64,000 nt of DNA, taken from contig OZ004594.1 of NCBI GenBank assembly GCA_963924555.1, forward strand, positions 6,045,563 through 6,109,562, given 5' to 3'. The first letter of the stretch is position 1; each line of letters opens with the position of its first letter. The notes under the pieces were generated by a model. The model did not search any database, was not told the DNA's origin, and worked only from the letters and a program-made list of their open reading frames with translations. Below are positions 54,724-64,000 of the stretch, piece after piece. This DNA is from Crambe crambe (Eukaryota; Porifera; Demospongiae; Poecilosclerida; Crambeidae). A program made the translations under genes and the position numbers.

Positions 54724-56066
54724 CCTGTATACACCTAAGCCATGGAAATTTCCATGATCATGTATTTCCAGAGTCTTGACCACCCAGAGCCATAAAGCTA
54801 CAGGACACAGCTATAGCTATAACACTTGTCTCGATGACAGATTTGCTGGAACCTGGCTTGAAAAGCATTTTAAAAAAATTAGCCTGAATGTTAATTAATT
54901 AGTTGGAGACTTCAGGGACTGAACACATAGCTAAGATTAATTTGATTTGCGGGACTCTCCAATAGAGCACATTCCGACTCCTTGAACTTTAGCTTCAATT
55001 TTTGGCTCCAGTTACTCAAAGAGTTCAAGCAGGGCAGGATCCAGGGGTGGGGTTGAGGGGTTGCAACCCCCCTTTGTTCCCAAGCTAAGCCCTATAATGC
55101 AATTTGACCATGCCTACTTGCTTAGCTGTGTCTACAGTTAATTATGTTTCTTCTATACATATTATGAGCTAACTTAACTACTACAGCCATCATCATCTAA
55201 GGCTATGGTCAAGAAAGAAACAGTCTATGTATACATGACACATTTCTTTCAAGGTCACACATTAGAGATAACTCTGTGCATACGAACTGTTATTTCCTTA
55301 AGATCACACCTGACCATGCATGTGTCACTTTAAAGATATCTTTTGGAGGACTTTGGCTTACGTTTCAAAGTCACACATTAGATAACTCAGCAATTGTGAT
55401 TACCTTAATGAACACCTATGACCTTGCATGTGCCACTTAATAGCTAGCTAGCTATAACACAATTTTTTAGGTGCTGCACCCCTTTCCTACACTCATGTGA
55501 AGATTTGGACTTCTTGGATTAAATTTTGTGTAAAAGATTAGCTACACTGCATAAATAAGCCTGCCTGCAAGTGAAGCCAACATGGGTCTTCCAAATAACT
55601 TGCTCCTTCCCCATGGCCCAGTGTGTGGACACTCCTAGTCCTGCAACCCCAGTATCTAAAAATTCTGGATCTGGCCCTATCAAGTCTTCCTGTTATCACT
55701 ATAGGCACTATATGATAATATAGATTATGGTATCCTTCAAATCACCAGTTATGGAATGATTGACATAAACAATGGCAATATGAGGTACTCCTGAGACCAC
55801 TGGCAGCAGGCTGGAACCGGCCAATGGTAACATAATTATTAGTAGTCTGCCAGATGCCATAGTTCCATTGTCTTGAAGCCTCAGAGTTCTGTCTTGAAAA
55901 CAAAAATAACAACAAAACAACAACAAAAAAACAACAACAATACTTAAAACTTCACAGCTAGCAATAGCCAACACTTTGTATCTGACCACTTGGACATTCA
56001 AATAGAACTGCAGAATGTGCCCCCAGAGGTCCTATAGGTGGCCTTAAGGATCCCTCGACTTCTGGC

Positions 56067-56099
56067 CTTATCAAGGCTATCTTTTATAGCCTTGATAAG
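56067..56099. repeat. perfect 14-bp stem, 5-base loop hairpin
   Basis: cttatcaaggctat, loop ctttt, atagccttgataag: all 14 pairs match. Just outside (3' of, on the minus strand) the retrotransposon relic. Confidence 0.9.
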
Positions 56100-56149
56100 T
56101 GCTTGGTAGGTATAAGTGACCCAAGGCTCCAATCTCAATTGTGGTTAAG

Positions 56150-56640
56150 GTAGATTTAATACCTTCTTTTTGATAGATTGGTTTCTCACTTAGGGCTTCT
56201 TACGGCTCCAGGCGAGTTATATGGGATTGTAAGTTCGAGCAGATGAAGTTCTTTCCTTTGCATAAGGACCAAGTCTGGTCTAGCTGTAGTGACTAGAAAG
56301 GAGGACGGAATTGTAGCCAGAGGGTTTTCACTGCCACAAAGGCCAGGGAGATCTGCATATAGCTAGCTAACGAACAGTCTGATGGTAAGGAATCAGCAAT
56401 GTTCTGTGCCAGATGTTGCAAGACACTATCGTGTCACCAAGTGAATCTCTCTTGAGACAGTGAGATTGGACACAGATTCAGAATATGGTGAGTAGTAGGG
56501 TTTGTTGATCCACATAGCTTGCATCTTGAGTCTGCACGAAATTTCCAGCATTTTAGATTGAGTGATACAGATTCTGCGAGCTGCCTGGAGGGTATGCCCA
56601 ACATTATTCTGGACCATATTTGGTTCTTTTCTTCTAACGA
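56150..56640 (-). pseudogene. non-LTR retrotransposon 3' relic (CCHC finger + restriction-like endonuclease)
   Basis: Translating the minus strand across frames gives CKLCGSTNPTTHHILNLCP (a C-x2-C...H-x4-C finger), then RFTW*HDSVLQHLAQNI, YADLPGLCGSENPLATIP and ARPDLVLMQRKELHLLELT. This order (CCHC, (R)HD, PD-(D/E)xK-like block RPD...LLELT) is that of the C-terminal part of non-LTR elements with a restriction-like endonuclease, as in the R2 group. There is a TGA stop where Arg is expected and at least one frame change, so it is dead. The reverse transcriptase part was not found. Confidence 0.65.
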
Positions 56641-58875
56641 GCATAGCTACATTTTGAACTTAGATTATACTGAGAGACTCTCTAGCTTTTATTCCAGCGA
56701 TCGGTGTGAGCATAGAACCAATTTCTCTCTTTAATGTTTGCTTGTTATAGATTGTCTAGCCAGGGATACTATATTAGCATCTTTTGATATACCATTAGAT
56801 CTTCTAAAGTTCTCAGTCTGGGCAAGGCTGGTGATTTCCGTAATCAAAGGATCACTGGATAGAGAGATTGCTGACAGATAAAAAGTAGTAGTGCAACTAT
56901 CAAGGGCTCAGCACAGAATTGGATTGTAGACAATAGCTGATGTCTAGAATGTGTAAGTCCTAACCATTTCTTGATATGTTTATGGCAATGGAATTCAGCC
57001 GCTTGATTGTGGTTGCTATTAGCTATATAGCTAACAAGAGATAGGCAATGTTTTATGGAACATAAAAGTACTTATTTACCTAGCTACTCGTTTTGAATAT
57101 AGCTCGATGAAGATATCATGGTATATATATATGTACCATGTAATATCAGTGAGTACAATCTAAATAGGGATGGCCATTGGAGTTGATGGACTCACTGAAA
57201 CCCTGCCCCTTATTCTAAAACGGCATACCATTTTTTCTACTTGGTATGCGGTTCCACTTAAAAGATTAGAGTAGCTATTTAGTTCACTTGATTCCTTAAT
57301 CATTCATTACTTTAACTTTCTCAATTCTTGCCCAAACTTCACATTTAAACACCAGCAGAGAGTTGCTACTCCCAAACTGCAAATTAAATAAATTGCCATT
57401 GTTATTTAGGATTTATAATTTTACAGCATGTCATGGATCGATCTGTGTATACATCCGTGGTCTTCCTGGTTATCCTCTCTGTCCCCTTCTCCCTGGCCTT
57501 TCGTCTAGGGGCCCCTGTTGAGTCATGCTATGGACATGAAATTACACACCGTTCCAGATTTACTAATCAGTTACTATCTAAAAGCGTTTGTACGTCCAAT
57601 TGTCAACATTTCATATTCCAGAAAGCAGTTAATGGAAGTGCTTTACAGGACAGGAATGAAGTGATACCAGTTACAAATGGACCATGTGCTGATACTAACT
57701 ATTATACATGTGGATGCACTTATCACTGTGAGTTCTAAAGAATGATTGAAAAGCTGAATATGAAGTGAGCTAGCTATAGTGTCACAAAAAGCCTGTAACT
57801 GTTTGAGTCCCATTATGATGAGTAATACTTATCAGTTTGAGCTTCTCTGAAGTAATTGCTCTTAACAAACAGTCAATGCATACCTTTCAATGATGCTTAT
57901 GGCAAGTGTGAGCATGCAAGCATGCTGTAGATTTGAGAATCTGAAAGCTGGTAGCTATTGAACTTTGAACTTTGACGCTCTAAAGATGGCTGGCAATTAT
58001 GTGTAGTGTTGTGAAAGACCAGAGTGAATCTTATAGCCAAGAAAGCTTGCTACTTTTGGCCTAACAATGCTTTCCCCCTATAGCATGACTGAGTTGTAAT
58101 CTGAATATTAAGGAGTAGTTTATAAGCTTGCTCACTTACTTTTCATGAAGCATCCAATTTTTTTTGTGTACAAAATTAATACAAAATTGCTTATTATTTT
58201 ATGCAGTTACAATGAACATTACCATAAACAAAGGATATATAATTCAAGCCCGACCTGAGACTCCTGAATTCATTATAGGTGCTACTTTATATGGCACTTG
58301 GATAATTCATCCCAACCAAAGTTTTGTGCTGTGCAAGAGAGAAAGCGATGGAAAATGGAACAAAATATGATGTAGGTTTAGATTATATCATAAGTGTACA
58401 TCGTCTCCCCATGCTAAGTGTCCCCTACATTATAAGGAGAATTTAAATATCTCCCCAGTAGAATTGTCCTTCAGTATGTGTACATGTATGCATAATAAAA
58501 AATCAGTGAATACAATAGTACTCTCTAAGTATAGGGATGGCATAGATGTCCTATTGGAGTATTTTCTTTCATGACACTTCACACTATTCAAAAATGTAAT
58601 CCTTTATCGTTAACTTGACTATACAACATCACTATTCGAAATAGTTTGTCATTTCCAACTTTCAACCTACAACATGGCAGACATTCAGAGAGTACGATAA
58701 GTAGGGATGGCACAGATTGCCCCATTGGAATAATAGTATATTTTCTTTCATAACTCCAGAATACCTATAGTCAGCAACTCCTAATTTGAAGACAGAATAC
58801 CTTCACAAGTATTGAAGAGCAGAAGACAAAGCAGTATCATTTTACAGGGACTTTAAAATTGCCGTTTTCATCTGG

Positions 58876-58876
<1 letters not shown>

Positions 58877-58914
<38 letters not shown>
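58877..58914. repeat. (ATC)n microsatellite
   Basis: About 12 ATC units; unit 1 of the duplication has only four at the same place (48382-48395). Confidence 0.95.
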
Positions 58915-61267
58915 TTATTTCAGAAATTGTTAATTCAAATGCTACCACACTACCTTGACATGTTAAAAAATGACATGTCATTTTTCAACTTGTTAGTTTT
59001 CAACCTACAACGTGGCAGACATTTTTATGCCCCCAGTTTGTACACATGATTCTAGGACCTTGACCTCACGACTGACTAGTGAATCTGTCATTAGCTTTCT
59101 CTCTTGATGTTGGTCTCTTGATGCTCAGCTAGGCACTAGTCAGGTTATGAATCAAGCCTTGATGCAATAAAGGAAAAAAATTAAAAAGAGAAGTAGGGAA
59201 GGCTGTATGCAGTTCAAAAAAGTTCAGCAATAAAGTGAACTTCAGTCAAGTAACCCCTTACCCATCACCAATATTACCAAACTACGAGCTAACTATTCCT
59301 ACTTCACTCCCATGACAGGCCAAAGTTAGCTCATAGTTCGGTAATATTGGTGATGGGTAAGGGGTTACTCGACTGAAGTTGAAATGCATACAGCCATCCC
59401 TTTTATTTAGAATAAAATATTTTTTCCTTTATAGAAATATATCCCACCCCTCGCACCTTCATCTTGTGTCTAACTAGCGAACAATCTCTACTGTTTCGAA
59501 GTAAACAACATGGATATTGCCTAAATGTTTCGGCTGAAATGCCTTAGCCATCATCGGGCTTACATAAATCAGGGATTACACAATTTTTTGCCATCCGACG
59601 AATAACTGGGAGATTTCTAATCCTGTGTCCCTGTTCATAGTTAATTTTTGGGGGACAAGAGTGATGTATGGCTTCTTTCACTCTTCTTTCTATGATTTCA
59701 ACCTCATTCCTTCTTGCCAAGCATGTTTATGATTGAAAAAAGAAGCAGATAATCTCTACTGTATTTGCTGTCACCCAGGATGTTGTAATGTTTGGTCAAA
59801 GAGGAGCCATTACAAGTGAACTTTCTCTCTTAAGGCTAGTCACTTGATATGAACCCTATAGGCACTGCTCAGAGCTTAGTGGATGATTGCTGCAATACCC
59901 AGAGTATACCACAACACCATTACTACTATTACTTAATTATTCTAAACTCTATAGACATGTGAACTCCATCAGCATTCATTAGTATACAACAAGGATCAGA
60001 CTCATTTCAGCTCTGGCTTGTACAATATCTCCAATGAAATCTCGCATAGGTATAATTAGGGACAAACTTTAGTCATCTTTCAGAACTATAAAAAGTAACT
60101 CTCACTAACCTTCATTCAAGACTTTGACTACGATGCCATTCTATTGTTTGCACTACACCTTTGATGCATTAGCATTTCTGCCAGAGACCATTTCAACACT
60201 AGACTCTATAGAATGTGATGTATGAAGATAGGATACCAGGGGTGAACAACCTGAACCACACCAGTGAGCATCCAGTTCCAATGACACACAAGTAATTAGT
60301 ATCTCTCCAGTGAAAAAAGTCCCCCACTTTTTCAGTTCATTGGAGAAGGGTCTCTAAGCACTTGAGGAGATGGCTACAAAAATTGAAAATGCACTGCCAC
60401 TGGTTGGTTGTGGCATGGTATTGAATATTCACACCAAACACCATATAATAATGTCATACAATGTCATATAATGTCATATAATGTCACTGGCAAGACTCAA
60501 ACTCATGGTCACCTGCCTTATGAGCCCAGAGTGCAACCACCACTCACTGCCACTCTTTATATGCACATTTCATTTTGGATCAGATATGCAAAATTATCGT
60601 ATAATTATATTGAAATTTTGCAGAATACAGTAACTCATGCCAATGCAAACAGTCTGCCAATTCTTGACTTCTATTATCAAGCTCCAACACCAGAGGAATT
60701 ACAGTATATGAAGAACAGTGCCCATCAAACTTAACGTTCTTGTAAGTTGTACTTTTGGATCACTCCTCTGTAGATAACAAGTAAATAATATTGGTGAGAT
60801 ACACGGTTCTATAGTATCAATGATGATAACAATGGTCAATAAAAATACAGTGATAAGATAAGGCTGAAACTGTGGAAAACACACGGATCCATTATAGATA
60901 TTTGGTGTAATTAGCAGAGCTCAGTGATCTATATAGTGCTCCAAGCCTATACAAAATATAGTCGAATAGAAGAGATACAGGGAGTCATAGTTTGTATGTT
61001 CTATGAGAGAAGCCATACCCATTCCGGACTAACCCTACATAGAGTGTGCTACCGCACTCTCTGATAATAGCTATAGATCTGTTTATCTTTCTAGAGGGTC
61101 TTGATGTCAGTCATAACAAGCACTGAGAGAGTGGAGTGAGTGAGCTGACTCTCAGGTCATGACTCATTGAAATTGTAGATATATAATTATACAGTAGTGG
61201 GGATACCGGTCATTAATTTGCATTGATGCTCAGGTTACTAGTAACCTGGTAACTATAATTATTTGTA

Positions 61268-61815
61268 GTAGCTTAGTCTCACTAGGCCAGCCCACAATTT
61301 TTTTTTTCCGCGGGGCAGTAGAAAATAAGGGTCTGATCAAACTCGCATAGCAACTTCATGTTGCGCTGTCAGCAATTTTTACTGGTGTCATGTCCGGGTC
61401 TTTGGATGTGTGAAAGGGTAGAACTAGCGTAACTGAAGACACTCGAGAGACTCAGAAAAATAAGGTCTTACTCTGAAAATGGACACTGTTATGTAACACT
61501 AGTTACTGAGGATGTGCAATGTGATACAACACTGAGTACGTATGTGCAATGATACAATAATATGAAGTAGGGTCATTACACTGGCCAAGAAGGATGCATG
61601 TGGTTCTAACTGGGTGTGGTTAATTCAAACTCACGTGTTTCAATTATGTCAATGCTAGCTAGGGCCATTTCTTTTTCTGCATTTTATGCGCAGTGTAATT
61701 ATTTAACTTCCTGTCCAGAAATTCCTGGACTACGTTACACGAAGTTGCTATGCAAGTTTGACCAGACCCTTATTTTCTACCGCACCCTGAAAAAAATATG
61801 TGGGCTGGCCTAGCA
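61268..61815. mobile_element. inverted-repeat element, ~540 bp, in reeler-C intron
   Basis: Left arm 'taggccagcccaca...cagtagaaaataagggtctg' pairs with the right arm 'cagacccttattttctac...tgtgggctggccta' over about 85 bp. Unit 1 has the matching element at about 50828-51315, with its left arm partly replaced by the GT repeat. A related end lies at 62425-62470 ('ccaggcccttcgctttctac...gcgggcctggg'). No coding frame. Confidence 0.8.
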
Positions 61816-63780
61816 AAATCAAAGATTGTAGGCACTTGGTTTATCTAAGTGCTTGTGGTAAAACATTTACAGTTTTCTATGTAGGTGGTTAGAACCACCA
61901 GTTACAGGCAAGAATGCTGTGGTCTAGGCCTATCGTTCTAGCTACCACTACTTAGCCTCGTACCCAGCTCTTCAATTAAAGGGATTCACTATACTTTCGG
62001 GCATGTCCGTTGATACACAAATTGTAATAAACATTGAGAGCTGAGTCAGCAGCTCTAGCTAGAGACTGTTCGGTTGCTTTTGCTCTTTAATAGATTCAAC
62101 TCGCCTCACTCTTAGAAGCATTCTGTGCTAGCTGTTTATGAAAGAAGTGATGTGTTTGTGTCGCTACCAATTGGTTAGACAAGAAGGGTCGTTGCTGTCA
62201 AAGTATCATGTCTTACTTTTTGTTTTTGACCATAAGCTTGGCTTGGGATAGTGCTGTTCTTGTTGTGTCCCACTTTATTTCACTGATGTGGATCAGGTCT
62301 GGAGTCAGATCTAGCTAGGTAGCTAAAGCTAAGCTGATAGAACATGCGCGTGCTACATACAATTAGACCATGCACGAAGTTTTTTGGTTTAATTCAGCTC
62401 ATGCGGATGCAATTGATACCAGGCCCTTCGCTTTCTACTGCCCTGTGAAAAAAGCGGGCCTGGGTAAGAGGCTAACCACGACTCTGCTATAGGAATGGTC
62501 TTGGGTCTTCAGTCTTCAAGCTCTGTTGCAAAGATTCTGCAAAACCCTGTACATGACTAAGCAAACTATCCTTGCTTCTCTCTGGCCTCATGGAGGGAGT
62601 GAGGTAGGGATAGTTTGCTTAAGTTGGGTGATATGGGTGTGGTTATTGAAATTAGGAGGCCTAGGAGTAAAATAGGAATAGTAGTTTTGTAATACTGCTG
62701 TTGGTTCTTGAGTTTGGTGATGGGTACAGGTAAAGGGGTTACTTGACTCACTTGTTGCTGAAGGGGGAGTGAAGTAGGGATTTAAGTTGGATGATATAGG
62801 TGTGGTTATTGAAATTAGGAGGGCTTCATTTTTTATGTAGAAGAAATTTTTGGCGCTCACTTGTGTAGCTAAGTCTGAAGCCCTATTAGCTGGCCTATTC
62901 ATAGCTAGGCTACTTGGCTTACTCACTGTCAAAATTAATGTTGCACATGCCCTAGTAGTTTCTGTAGACAGATTTACTTTGTCTAAGTCAACGTATGTAT
63001 GCAAGTATACAGTCACTGCCTGATTCTCTTTAGGTTAGCTGGTGTGGTCATGGTGTTGTAAACACATGTTGATATCACTCATTTCTTTTGCAGCTTCACA
63101 GTAGCTGATAATGTGGAATTATTCTATTTTCCAAGACAGAGTGAACCTCGTGTAAGCAGCTTTATACATTTGTTCCATGACTGGACCTTTATTAGTGTTT
63201 CTATATATTTATTAGGAATTTAGACGTCCCCAAGTGTGTACTTCCCCTACCACAGATAGTACAACTGATACAGGTTTGCATAAAATAATGCCTTAAATTA
63301 ATACCGTCCCACAATCATAATATGAAGCAGCTTTAGCTCTAAGGCTGCTATGATTGTGAGAGTGATGCTGACTGTTTCATTGAAATTTCAAATGTGAAGC
63401 CACTTATTGTTGTGGATGGGGTGTGGGGGGGTGGGGTGGTGATGGGGTTTTAGGGAGTCATTAATGCACCTAATTCTACTGCTCTATTTAGAAGATACTA
63501 CTACTGCTGATACAGATAGTACCACTGATACTCAGGGTCCCACTACTGCCACAACTATTGCTACTACAGAAAGGAGAAATACAACCTCTGCATTAAGTCT
63601 AAGTAAGTTCATCATGACATGCTGAAACTAAAAGGTGGTAGGTCATTTGTGTCACTGCCATCACTATTTGGAATGAAACAGAATGAATAAGCTCAGGGAC
63701 CCTATCTCATGAAACAGATTATTCTATTGTGCATGCACCAAATCATTGGATGGGGTCTTACTTTTGTTGGTTTTGATATC

Positions 63781-64000
63781 TCCTTACATACAAATAACCT
63801 TTTCACTACCCACCATGAAAGATTTCTTGCCAATGAAGTGTTTCATAGTCCAAGTTTCTTTGTAGACATGACATGGAACAGTGGAGTAGGAAGCTAAAAA
63901 ATATTGGGAGGGCCAGCCACCTGGACTACTAATGTTCATATTTTTTAAAAAGTCATGATCAAAAGAACAAACAAACAATAATAAACCCCAAAAATAGCTA
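63781..64000. other. sequence beyond the duplication breakpoint
   Basis: Unrelated to the equivalent place in unit 1. Contains 'gtggagtaggaagctaaaaaatattgggagggccagcc', which looks like a dispersed-repeat end. No exon seen. Confidence 0.4.

Larger units (their letters stand above)
54724..57194. other. intergenic region between reeler B and C
   Basis: Contains a dispersed repeat (55030-55675, bounded by 'ggatccaggggtggggt' and 'attctggatctggccct'), a retrotransposon relic (56150-56640) and a perfect hairpin (56067-56099). No intact gene seen. Confidence 0.6.
57433..63602 (+). pseudogene. reeler-domain membrane protein, paralogue C, damaged duplicate
   Basis: Same exon order as paralogue B: 57433-57727, 58207-58371, 60624-60741, 63094-63151, 63216-63273, 63492-63602. 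Exon 1 is nearly identical (signal peptide and ESCYGHEITHRS intact). Exon 2 has lost 14 bp relative to B after 'ataattcatccca' (58304-58312), shifting the frame into a TGA just before the donor. Exon 3 has a net indel after 'caagctccaaca' and then runs to TAA. Exon 5 has TGT to CGT at the conserved Cys of CPGV. The stalk exon is open and longer (TDSTTDTQGPTTATTIATT). The TM and tail exons are not found before the window ends, because the duplication is cut at about 63780. It could make a short secreted fragment but not the full protein. Confidence 0.85.
57195..63780. repeat. segmental duplication, unit 2
   Basis: Homologous to 46672-54085. Similarity ends near 63780 ('tggggtcttacttttgttgg' then divergence), just before the place where unit 1 has the TM exon. 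Confidence 0.93.

Overview
The window is animal nuclear DNA. Every conserved gene is split by short GT-AG introns, the intergenic spaces are short, the background is AT-rich and full of TAGCTAGC-type words, and micro- and minisatellites are dense. The gene content (ornithine decarboxylase, RINT1, V-ATPase subunit H, SPT2, reeler-domain membrane proteins, a secreted GH76/somatomedin-B protein) and the compact layout fit an early-branching metazoan. A demosponge is my best guess, but that is inference.

Layout. 1-2.4 kb: last two exons of an ornithine-decarboxylase-family gene (+). 3.2-12.7 kb: RINT1 (-), convergent with the former, its introns full of minisatellites and a 334-bp TA-flanked palindromic element. 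13.0 kb: a 110-bp foldback MITE with a 9-bp target duplication. 13.7-20.2 kb: a P-element/THAP9-like DNA transposon. It carries two convergent genes: a transposase (-) with one -1 frame change, and a conserved-looking 348-aa companion protein (+) with no function I recognise. Its left terminal repeat is split by a second 1.57-kb transposon, which itself carries a third insertion. 20.5-26.8 kb: V-ATPase subunit H (+, 15 exons) with CLEAR-like E-boxes just upstream of the ATG, plus a tRNA-derived SINE and a small pogo-like MITE in introns. 28.2-29.9 kb: decayed sushi-domain exons, then a 49-bp minisatellite. 30.7-32.8 kb: secreted GH76-like glycosidase with two somatomedin-B domains (-).

33.8-64 kb: three paralogous single-pass membrane proteins built as signal peptide, reeler domain, Thr-rich stalk, TM. 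One is on the minus strand and shares a 179-bp divergent promoter with SPT2 (chromatin protein, 35.9-45.2 kb, +). The second is intact at 46.9-54.7 kb (+). The third, from 57.4 kb (+), is a recent segmental duplicate of the second with two frame-breaking indels and no TM exon in the window. A decayed non-LTR retrotransposon 3' end lies between copies two and three. The duplication gives a clean empty site for a pogo-like element at 52.76-53.17 kb.

The strongest biology here is (i) the two-gene, triply nested P-like transposon sitting next to the V-ATPase promoter, with an A-AAA-AAA slippery run exactly where its transposase changes frame, and (ii) the expanding, partly decaying reeler-receptor family. 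All homology calls come from recognising protein families by eye; no search was run.
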